Positions 33,958 to 44,060 of a stretch of DNA of 64,000 nt are shown here, piece by piece (the stretch's first letter is position 1; each line of letters starts with the position of its first letter). The notes under the pieces were generated by a model. The model did no database searches. It had not been told where the DNA came from and was given only the letters and a program-made list of their open reading frames with translations. The DNA lies in contig CM056993.1 of the NCBI GenBank assembly GCA_029891345.1, positions 225,503,924 through 225,567,923 on the forward strand. The letters run 5' to 3'. The stretch comes from Dryococelus australis. Its lineage: Eukaryota > Arthropoda > Insecta > Phasmatodea > Phasmatidae. Both the position numbers and the translations under genes were made by a program.

Positions 33958-35846
33958 TAGGCCTGTGCAAATATTCAGATTTTCTAATACTGTTTCGAAT
34001 AATTAAATATTTGTACTCAATTCAATGTCAAATGTAAATACTTCAAATTTTTGATTATTCAATTTTTTTCAAATTGTTGATGTTGATATTTAGAAACAGT
34101 AGTTTGGTTCGGATGCAAAAGAACATCATGTAAGGTATTTACCGGAAAGGAAGATGAGGTTTTTTTGACAGAAAAGGAATAGAAAGAATGAGGGGTCATC
34201 TACAATTTGGGCATCATCTTCAGTTCAAAACCTAGGCGATTTTGACAAAGGCTTTTCATGCTTAAATACTGTGTGTCTTATGGTTGTACTGTATGTATTT
34301 TTGTAGTGCTGAGACTGTACCTGTCAACTTTGACAAAGGTCCCCTTACCTGATGTCACCTGGCTGTAGAAGCGCCCAACATTTGCAGTAAAATTTTGTGA
34401 AGTATTCAATAACGTTTTGCTGTACAAAACATTTCTTCTATAAAGATTACTATCATATGATGCCACCTGCCATGTTTGAAAATTACTTTGTCAATTCTTT
34501 GCCTACGAGAATCAGATAGGCAACGGTTAATTTCATTTTCATATGTGGGGTAAAATTTGTTAGACAATGTGACCAACCTACACTGTATGTTTGCAAAGTA
34601 TTGTCAGCAAACAAATTGCTGTCGGATGTATGTTATGTTGACGATGTTGATGACTATGGGAAATATTAGACTGTGCTCCCGGTGAACTGTGCTTGTTCTT
34701 ATCATGTTTATTCAAGTACTTTGTTGTTGTCAAATTTTTTTTTTTTGATGGTTAATTATTTTTGTATGTGCTTTCATTAAGCATAATTAGTTGCAGGTAC
34801 TGTTTTAGTAGTTTTCTAGAGTGAAGTGCAATATTATCGTTACGTATTTTACCACAACATCTCATTCTGCAATTTTCAAACTGCTGTGCTTTGCTATGAA
34901 TGATCAACGAAGCTATACAGAAGTATTTACGTTTCGAAGGTTTAAGTTTGTATATTTCAGGAAATGGGCAAAGTGTTGATTTTACTGAATGTTTATGCAA
35001 ATAAATTATTTCATATCAGTGATGGACTAACGTTATTGTAGTGAAGTGTTTGTGCAAGGATTTCCATATAAAAAATGTGTTCAAGAGGTCGCAAATTACA
35101 GAATTACAAACAGCAAGTTAGCATGTTTTGTAAATAATGTATTTTGAAACAGTTACTATATAGAATGTTTTAAACGCACATGACTTTTTAGGCAGCACTT
35201 TCAACTTTTTTGTCTTGTAAAAAAATAATATTTGTTTACTACGCATGTGCGGTACATCCGAGTGTAAAGTTAACTTTTGTAAAAGTGTGTTTATTGCTGC
35301 ATCTGTACAAACGTATATATCGCGTTTCTTACATTGAAATTTAAACTTTTGAAGTTGTAATAAAATGATTGTTATTGACGTACAAGCCAAATTTTCCATT
35401 GCTACATCAAAACAAAAAATCACTTGTAAGAACTGCAAAACAATACTGTCTCGTAAAAGACAAACTAAAGACAGTCTCACCGAGGACGTTAAATTAAAGT
35501 CTCCCACCCCCGCATATTTCTACCGAAATGAAATGAGAGCCCGAACAATAAAAAGAAAACATGTTGGAATGTCAAATTAGTTTTAATACCCTCCATTGAT
35601 TACTGGATGGAGATTTTTCCAGTGGTATAATTTGTCAAATTTAAATAGTTTGTTTACTTTTATATTTTGTCCTTTTTGTTGAAATTCTAAATACAAATTA
35701 TACATTTTTGCCATGGTAATTTTGATTTATATATTTGGACCTATTGTGGATCACATTATTTGAATTTGATATTTGTATTTGGGAATATTTTGGTATTCGT
35801 ATTCAAATTCAATTCAAAATCAAAAATTGATATTCGCACAGGTCTA
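33958..35846. mobile_element. Long hAT-like element, 1.89 kb
   Basis: The ends TAGGCCTGTGCAAATATTCA and (inverted) TAGACCTGTGCGAATATCAA match at 15 of 20 positions. Both ends run into AATATTTG/ATTCAAATTC-rich sequence, as in the 27270-28926 element. A clear 8-bp flank duplication was not found. An interior block (34134-34370) is shared with 27504-27865. Small ORFs at 35118-35507 (minus) and 35365-35580 (plus) overlap each other and match nothing recognised. Confidence 0.68.
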
Positions 35847-36303
35847 CCAATATAACATACATAATTTTTTAAGCGATGTTTGCCTATACCTAAATTTTGG
35901 TTGGTATAAGCTAAGTGATGTTATTCTGCATAACAGCACTTTTTGAAAGCAATACTGTCCACACAAATATGCAGCTCACTTAATACTGCTTCCCTATTAT
36001 AAAAAATTCACCAAGTGCATTTGTAGATAACTGGTTACTAAAAAACCAATATTAATAAGAAGAAATAACAAAAACATTTGTTTTGTTAAGTTACAATAGG
36101 TAGATTTAGAATGGTCAAATGTCATGTTAACAGTGAGGTCATTAGAAATGGAACCATTAGCTAAGAGCACGGAAGGAAGTAGTCAAGGTCTTAGATATAG
36201 AAGCATCTCAGCATTTAGTTACCTAAAATTATTTGGGAAAATCACTGAAAATCAGTGGCTTGATCGGGCAATGACTGAGTCCTAAATGTGAACCCAGTGT
36301 TCA
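35847..36303. other. A+T-rich, no feature seen
   Basis: Nothing recognised. Confidence 0.5.
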
Positions 36304-36360
36304 GTGGCGGCTCCAGAAAGACTTTTGAAGGAGGGCACATAGTTAAAAATTAATATGACA
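36304..36360. mobile_element. hAT terminal fragment
   Basis: CAGTGGCGGCTCCAGAAAGA is the canonical CAGTGGCGGMTCCAG terminus of a widespread hAT group, also seen at both ends of the element at 59188-63445. A matching inverted right end was not found nearby, so this is an orphan or truncated end. Confidence 0.6.
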
Positions 36361-37289
36361 TGTCATTGAAGATGCAATGAACTACCAAACCTCTAAACAC
36401 ACTGGGTTTTCAATTTTAGCAGTTTCATCATGATCTCAAAGACTCAACTCGAAAAAATCCACAAAATATATTGCATTCTTTTATCATTGTGTATTTTAAC
36501 TAAACTTCTGTATACTTAATTCAACTGATTTCTTATATCTACCTGCCCCAACATTACAATTTTCATTTCATTTCGCTAATTCAGTTTGTTTCCTAAAAAA
36601 TTTTCTATCTTGTCATCCAAATGTTTTTAGGCTAACTACACCTTTAGTCACTCACATTTCATTAGAACCAAAAAGAATACAATACAAACAATAAAATGCG
36701 GTTTTACCATTGTATCTGGCAAACCAAATACTTTTATGAATTTTTAAAACTCAAATTACATGTATAATTTCTCTTACGGGTGTGATACGTTCGCGTTAGT
36801 GTATGTTGTGGTCACTGAGGGCCAAGAATTTTATTTGAATGCCTGTCGTGATACATTAACTGCTTCCCTAAAAAAAAATTTGATTGTGTTCACTTTGTTT
36901 TTTTACTGTGTATTGCATGCTACATGTAAGTTCAGGAAAAGTCTTGTCAACAATTGCTCTATACCCCAACCTGTGTCTTAGGAACAAGATACGTTGATTG
37001 GTACACGTGATCCTCTTGATGCCATGGCGCTGTCCTAACCTCCAGTGTCCCAAGTCAACCTGTGTTCCAAGTGAAAGTATTAAGAAAACTGAACTTTTGT
37101 ACCAAATTGTGTCCTAAGATGATAGAAAAATATGACTACAGATACTTTTGCACGCAGTCGTGGAATATTCGCCTTGCAAATATAAAAAATGGACGTGCAA
37201 GCGGAATTTTCTGGAGACGAATGCGATAAAATGGTAATTATTGTGTAGTCTGCGTTCTGTCTGAACTATTTAATATTGTTGCCTTCAGG
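36361..37289. other. Non-coding, possible interior of the hAT fragment
   Basis: A+T-rich with short ORFs only. The left part may belong to the hAT element whose end is at 36304. Confidence 0.4.
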
Positions 37290-38321
37290 TGAGACACGAC
37301 TACAAACAAATACACTTTTACTTAATAGTAGATGGGCACCAGCGGTGCTTCCTATGCACCGCACTTCGAGACTCAGGGATCTCAGGGATGCTGTGGGTTC
37401 TGTGTGTTCATCTCATCTTTGTTCATATAGAAAACACTTTTCATTACTAAACATTACACTTTTAATAAAAGGAGATAGTCTGGGTTCTGATGCTCCAAAG
37501 ATACATAATATTTACACTGGGAAGATTTTGTTTATTTAGCCAAATTACAGTTTGTGCCAGAATGAGTTTATGGTTGACCTCGGACGTGACAAGCCAGTTC
37601 TGGTGGGTGATTCCCTCCAGCACGTAACTTAACTATCGTACTCCTAGATGGATGATTTCTTCACAGTGTCTCAGAACACAGTCTCCACAAGGATAGGGGT
37701 CAACAGCCGCTAGGGTAGACTGTAGATTTTTCCTGAAGGCAGGATGCGGAGAATGAAAATGAACAATACCATGTGCATTTACTTTTGTCACTAATGCCTA
37801 CTCATCGGGACACGTCTCCGAAGAACCACGTGTTGAGGGGCGATGGTCAATACACATAGTGGGTTAGTACGGAAAATAATACCGCCATACAAAAATACAT
37901 AAATATCATTGGGTGAATACAGGCCATGACACAAATAGGCAAATAAACACTCAGATGCGTGAAAATACTTTTAAATGGTGCAGATACCACTGGATGAAGT
38001 TCTTAGTGGACTACGTGTGCAGATGTAAAATGCATTTTTTCTCTGGAAATTTAATGAATTCGCGTGGCCTCTCTGACATTCTCTCCTCTCATCAGTTTAA
38101 GTTTCAAAAAGCCAGAAGGGCTGCAAAATAACTAGTTAAGCGGAAGCATAATGCTGGCTGGGGATGTCTGGAAAAACATATGCAAAGCAAATGTTAACCG
38201 GTATACAATATGAAGTGTGTACGTGACAGCGTCTTATCTCGCATGGTCGTGGCGGGTTTCGCGCACGTGCTTACCCATGTGTCATCATGGTTTAACTATC
38301 GCTGGCTCTTAGTCGGCATCA
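37290..38321 (-). mobile_element. Solo LTR, copy A (about 1.03 kb)
   Basis: Read on the minus strand it starts TGATGCCGACTAAGAGCCAG and ends CGTGTCTCA, i.e. TG...CA. It is homologous to 49785-51718 in the same orientation. Shared blocks include GGATGCTGTGGGTTCTGTGT (plus strand), GGCCTCTCTGACAT-like sequence (TGACCTCTCTGACAT in the other copy), and AAGCGGAAGCATAATG against AAGTGGAAGCATAATG. No matching 4-6 bp flank duplication was seen, and no internal retroelement coding adjoins either end. Confidence 0.72.
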
Positions 38322-38816
38322 ATATGTAGGATGAAAATCTCAAAAATATTAAGTTCAAATCAAATTCTTGGTTGTCAGTTGCCGAGCTTATTTAAACTAA
38401 AATAGTTAGCGTCTATATCATAAAAATAAATTAATTTAATACATGTTATTTACATCACACATTGCGCAAAAATTATATAATTAACAATTCACCACTATAA
38501 AAATAATTACATAACAAAAAATAATGTGCCGAAATTTACTGCAAGTGTGATCAAATGTGATATTTTGAAAGATCACTTTTGGACAACGTATTTGTAAACC
38601 ATATTTGGATTGTGTGAATGTGTGGTTACTAGGCAGCAAGATTTGGACACATCAACAAGTACAGCCAATTGTAGAAAGGCCTTAACACAGCAAAAAAGAA
38701 ACAGCTGTGTATAAACATTAAAAACTTCATACGCAAACGTTAAAAACTGTGATATTGTGCGCTGTTATATTACAAAATATTCACTAATTCTCACGCCTTG
38801 AATATAATATTGCAGC
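38322..38816. other. A+T-rich, no feature seen
   Basis: Nothing recognised. It ends in a TATTGCAG acceptor-like site. Confidence 0.5.
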
Positions 38817-38970
38817 AGTAAGAGTACTTAATGCATTACGTCTCCAGAAAACACATCGCAGACGAGATGCACTTGCCATCTGTCGAGCTGTTAAAGCACT
38901 GCCTGAACTGCATGGGCATAGGCAGCATATGCCAGAATCTACCACACTTCGGCTATTTTCGAGACATGAG
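38817..38970 (+). CDS. Putative host exon, gene unknown
   Basis: Between an ATATTGCAG acceptor-like site and a GAG|GTAAAA donor-like site lies an uninterrupted frame that includes NALRLQKTHRRRDALAICRA and, later, LPELHGHRQHMPESTTLRLF. It is richer in Arg and in G+C than its surroundings, which suggests a real exon. I do not recognise the protein, and it is not the missing POLD2 C-terminus. The minus strand is also open here, which weakens the case. A decayed mobile-element exon is the main alternative. Confidence 0.35.
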
Positions 38971-40039
38971 GTAAAATGTTCAAAGACATATGTTTAGTCT
39001 TAATTTCTATATTCAATGGAAATACATTAGCTTAAAAAAATAAAGACAATGTCCTTTATTGGCAAAGATCCTATAGCTTTATACTTGGTCATATCAAGCA
39101 AAGCTAAACCTAGTTATACGTGCTCAAATCATGACATATAAAAAAAACTACTGACCCATACAATGAAGTGATCATTCATAACAAACACACTCATTTACAC
39201 CTATAAAATAACCTGGCAAGGCAAGTGATATATCATGGTGGTGAAGCATGACTTACAGGAATTAAAACTCATTATTTAAGACCACAACATGGGAGATGTA
39301 ATATATAAAATTTTTATAAATATTTGGATACACACAAAATACCATATAAGGAAAAAGCCCATTATGAAAGAGCTGAAAGTTCAGTCAACAATGAACTGTC
39401 ATGAAAACTGTAAACAGCAGATTTATATAATGAAATACATGCCATCGAAGGTTATTAGACTACACTGCCAATGTACAGAAGTAAGATCTGTAGCTCACTG
39501 TAGAAAGCAATATACAATATATACATACACATCATTGTAAAAGACCATTATAAACAGTACATGGATGGATACAGATAAGCATATGGATACTCTACAGCGG
39601 CCTCCAAACATACAATCTATACAATTTAAAAGTTACAATAATTTGCTAAGTAACAATTTTCCAGAATATATTTACCCAACCACAGAAAGTCTATCCATTT
39701 CCAATCACAAAAATATTGGCTGTATCACATGAATAAATGAACACTGGTATGACTTGATAAAGCAACTACGTTGTACAATAAACTTAATATATCCAGTAAT
39801 AAAGAGCCTGCATAAAACATAAGTAATAACCTTCAAGATGTTTACACAACAGAGTAAAATAAGCATGTTACAACATAACGCTATTTTTCTAATTCACTTG
39901 TAACATTGCTCCAGGCACTCAAGACAGTGTTTCCAATATAGCATCTGTGGCCACCGGAAGTGATATTTTATCCGAGTTAGTTTCTAAACTTCTCCATTCT
40001 GTGAACCAGTAACAACATGGACACATGACAATTCAAAGT
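38971..40039. other. A+T-rich, no feature seen
   Basis: Only short unrecognised ORFs, such as 39289-39540. Confidence 0.5.
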
Positions 40040-40350
40040 AAAGACTGTTCACAATATAGCGAGCACTTCTGAAGTCAACCATAGAAAAATGTCACTGCCT
40101 GCATATATTTTATTGGGTTCACCGAGTGATATTCGCCCAGCAAATTCGGTATTGATAGATGGAAAGTAGTTCCATATCTTAACATTGAATAATGTGCTAG
40201 GTAACCATGTCTGATAACTTAAATTATTTCTTTCACGTTCTGCTTAATTTAATGCTTCAAAGTTGAAAAATTAGCAGATTTGTAAAACATTTACTTGACT
40301 AATAATTTCACACTTTTACTCTACCGACGTATGAATAAAGTGATGATGCC
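40040..40350 (-). repeat. Dispersed repeat, related to 55550-55870 (Polinton part)
   Basis: It aligns by eye with the Polinton-like region at 55550-55870. Paired stretches are TGAAGTCAACCATAGAAAAA / TGAAATCAACCTTAGAATAT, CGCCCAGCAAATT / CGCCCAGTAAAGTT, GTGCTAGGTAACCAT / GTGTTAGGTAGCCAT and CCGACGTATGAATAAAGTGA / CCGACGCATGAATAAAGTGA. In the other copy this covers the 3' end of the unknown minus-strand ORF (ITLFMRR) plus downstream sequence, so this is probably a Polinton-derived fragment. Confidence 0.7.
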
Positions 40351-40629
40351 CATGACAATGTTAATTTTAGATAATGCGGAAGACTGCACAACAGGGATAC
40401 AAGTAGATCGTAAGCAGGGCTTTCAAAAGTGCTCATTTTACAGTGAACAGCCTTTATGTGAAATAATGTACATTGTTAAGAATTGGCTATACTAAATGCC
40501 TAGCCATGTCACTTCACAAAAAGCACAGATGCAAGTACATACCTTGTAATGACAAAATTCTGCCCAATTCACAAAAAAATAAACAAACAATGAACTGAAA
40601 CATGAACATCAGACAATAGCACAGATTAT

Positions 40630-41950
40630 ATGTTTTCTAATTGTGTGAGACTTTTTTCACTTTTCTATTCTTCTTGTGATTTAGAGGCCTTCCACATTCA
40701 TCATTTATACACTTGATAAAACAGTTTATCATTACATTAAAGTATTTATTAACAAAGAAGTGAAAACAGGAATCACATACTTCCAACATATCAGGCTTCT
40801 TCACTAAAGAGATCAGTCTGGATTTTACTTTATATGTAGAGTAATTCAACAAATTTAAGAAATATTTATTGAAAACATTAACAATGACTGATGACAAATT
40901 TTGAGCATCATTGTTAGGGTACACAAAACTGGCATTGTCATACTTTTTCATTGACAAATTAATATCTTGTAAATTATGACATTCTGTGTGTCGAAAGCTT
41001 GCATCTGCACCGAGGCAGTGTGTTTTACTGCAAACCCATCAAGTTACATAGGACCTGCCGTTATCGTGGGCAAAATCTAAAGCATCGAAAGAGGCAGGAA
41101 TGATGTCAACTTCACTACAGACTACTTCCCAACTGCTTCTCTCAGTATCAACTAAAAGCACATCTTTAGTCAATTTCATAAAATCGTCTTTCTTCAGTAT
41201 ATATTTTACCAAATCCAGCTCACAACTGGTTTCTCCACCTGATGACTAGAGACTATTGCATATTGCAGCTCTATTGGTATGTCTGAATCTGGAACAATCC
41301 AGGATGAGGTTATTTCCCCCCTTTAGTCATACGACTGAATAAAGGTTTTCCAGGCAATCCTGAGTCAGATGTCTCGTTAGTAAAAACTGAAAACCATATG
41401 CAGTTTTTAAATCCTCCCACAAAAATTTGAGAGCAGAAATATTTACAAGCCACCTCTTTACACATGGAGGTACAGTTCTCTTTTTATTAAAGAATACTAT
41501 TCTTCTAAGGTATTCTGCAGACTCTTTTAAAAATGTCCTGTGAGGTGAATTGTCTTTCACTGCTCTACGATAAACCTTAGGTCTATTGGCAGTGCTGGAA
41601 TTGAATACATCAAAAAGGGAATCAGAAATACAGAAGTTGGTGTTGTTAAGAAGAAGGTTGTAACACTTGGTGGAACAATAATAAACAGATAATGCAAATG
41701 TTTTGTAAGTTTTAGCTGCGACGAAACAAAGGGTAACTGACAGTTCACCAGAGGGCATGAATTCTTTGTCTGTATTTTTTACAGATTTGCACCTTGCTTG
41801 AATGCAGACATTTTTTCTTTAATTTTCCTGATAGTCTTACATAGTCTGCTCAGTTTCTTCTGTTGTTGCTGCACCTGCTGTTTATTTTCGGCTGTGGGTC
41901 CGCTCACAGCCGCTTAGGGAGTCTTAGCGTCTGGCAGAGGCCCTGGGGAA
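40630..41950 (-). pseudogene. P-element (THAP9-like) transposase relic without catalytic core
   Basis: On the minus strand an acceptor-like TTTTCCCCAG near 41935 is followed by a Gln/Lys-rich coiled coil (QQVQQQQKKLSRLCKTIRKI). Directly after it comes the C-terminal part of a P-element transposase: ISDSLFDVFNSS, FLKESAEYLRRIVFF, ALKFLWEDLKTAYGFQFLLT and RHLTQDCLENLYSVVR. The last corresponds to the family's KFSQDHLELFFSxIR block. A decayed tail down to 40637 has VCDSCFHFFVNKYFNVMINC. The N-terminal THAP domain and the RNase H-like DDE core are absent, so the coil abuts the C-terminal region. Stops and frameshifts occur. Boundaries of the original element are unknown. Confidence 0.82.
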
Positions 41951-43534
41951 AAAATTGTTCTTTAAGCTTACAATCAAGAATTTTCAGTTACGAAAACAAT
42001 TTAACTGAGATCCCAAGAAGATAATTAAATACAAGACACAAAGCACATAATATACAATAAATTGAAGGTTGCACTGAAATACATTTTCCCCCAAATTGAT
42101 GGTATATTGAATTACCCTTGAATTTAATTAATATGAGAGGATATTAACTACATTTTTAATTGCCATTTTTCTATCACAAATCCCTGTGTGTCATTACAAT
42201 AGTACATAAATGTGAAACCTGATATGATAAACCAGACTGATTTTGGCCATTGACAGTACTGACAATCGTATGAAATATTGGCCCACAAAAAAGTAACAAC
42301 CTGCAATGTTTCATAAAATTGCTTTGATTAAATTACTTCAAATTTAAATTTCAGGGTAGTAACATTCAAACCTACAATATTTATTGATACAGTATATATT
42401 TTGTTTGTTAGTTCTACAATAGGAAACTAAAAAAAATTGACAAGTAAAAAATCTGCATTCTATTTTAATAAAGAGTGTGTGCAATTTGATTGTCGCCACT
42501 GTATTATATAGGCATATCAATTCAGACAATAATTTATATAGTTTTTTATATCTCCACCAATTACTACGTGTGTCAGTGTTCCAGTGTTGTTGTTGTTGAT
42601 ATACTACAATAACATTTGTCAAATTAAGTTAAAAACTGAAGAATTGCGGGCTGGGAAAAATATACACCGTTACCTTAAACTACAACACTATTTCATATCC
42701 CCAAAAATAATCCCAAAGAACTTGTGTTTTATTTTTTTAATGTTTGAGCCATTGTAATGCATTAAAATACTACACAATTACATTTGGAAACCATACTGTA
42801 TCACTGTCAAAAACAAGTTCATAATTACCATGCAGGGTAGCTATGACCAAACTTATCATAAAACAACTATATACATTATTAATAATAACAAGCATTGCAA
42901 TACGTTAATGCTAGTATTATGTTACTCAGAGCTTCCTCTGGGTCCGAAATCTTTTGAGTAAATTTGACTCCCTGGTTTGAAAATTATGAATCAAGACAAA
43001 AAAAATTGTGAGTCAGAAAGACCTTACTAAATTTCATCCGAAAATAATTTGATCTTTTTTTATGCTTTTCTTCTAGTTGAACATTAAATGAAATACATTT
43101 TAATATGCATTATAAAAGTGTGAATACAGCACCACAATTATCAGTGGAAATGTTTGACACGTTCGTGGTAACTGCAAGACTATTTGTATACTTTTTCATT
43201 ATAGTATTTTAAGTATTATTTCCATAGTAGCAAAATTTTCCACTGCATCATCAAAACAATAAGCAGTTCTAATTGCTACTTTCTCATAAGAAGAGGTGCA
43301 AAACAACCTCGTCTCATGAAAGACTATAAATGTGATGAACTAAAGTTTTCCGCTTCACCAATATAATAAACAGAAGCTTAACTAATATATTACTTGATCA
43401 AAACAAAAATAAAATGTCACCAGATGCAACAAGTCATCCTCAGATAACCTGGATAACTTTAAAAACATGTTTACGTAAAAACTTAACCAAAAATTAATAA
43501 AACATTTGGTAATACTGTAGATGTACGAATCTAT
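41951..43534. other. A+T-rich, no feature seen
   Basis: No recognised element. Short minus-strand ORF 42344-42622 matches nothing known. Confidence 0.5.
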
Positions 43535-44060
43535 GGCCTTGGTTACACGAGTGCTGTTAAACGTATTCAGCTAAATACATTCGATAGCCATGTCTGAACA
43601 AGTTTAAAAACAGAACGTGTTTTAGCGGTTACACACCCAAAGCACAATGAAATCAATGGAAATTCTGACCTCAACTAACATGGAACTTAAAATGTATGAT
43701 ATTTAATTATAATAGCCTTCAACATCTATCACTATTGATCTCTTCAATTGTTATGAAACCTACACTTTTACTGTAATGGCATAATGGGTGGGTTAGTACA
43801 TTCAACCTTAAACTTAAGTTAATTAAAAAAATGCAGGAATTCCTGCCAAATTCAGCAATATTTATTACACTGCTTGTTTACGTTGAAAAGCAGCCAATAG
43901 GAGTGCAGCAGAGAAGAGAAGTTGTTCGAAACGACCTATGAAAACTGTTTACTTTGAGCGAGAAACAACTGCAATCGGAACTCGTTCGAAGGTACTGTAA
44001 CCTCTTCAATAGGTGAACTTGTTTTAGTGAAGTAGTTCTGCGTCTTGTGTAACCGCGGTC
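43535..44060. mobile_element. PIF/Harbinger-like MITE, about 526 bp
   Basis: The ends GGCCTTGGTTACACGAGTGC and (inverted) GACCGCGGTTACACAAGACG form terminal inverted repeats. The GGSCTTGKTTACACG pattern and the TAT on each side (a 3-bp duplication) fit PIF/Harbinger. The minus-strand ORF at 43878-44117 extends past the right end and shows no transposase motif. Confidence 0.68.

Noticed and set aside
41867..41890. CAG/GTTGTT-rich stretch as a trinucleotide microsatellite
   Set aside because: On the minus strand it encodes the Gln-rich coiled coil of the P-element relic, which explains it better.
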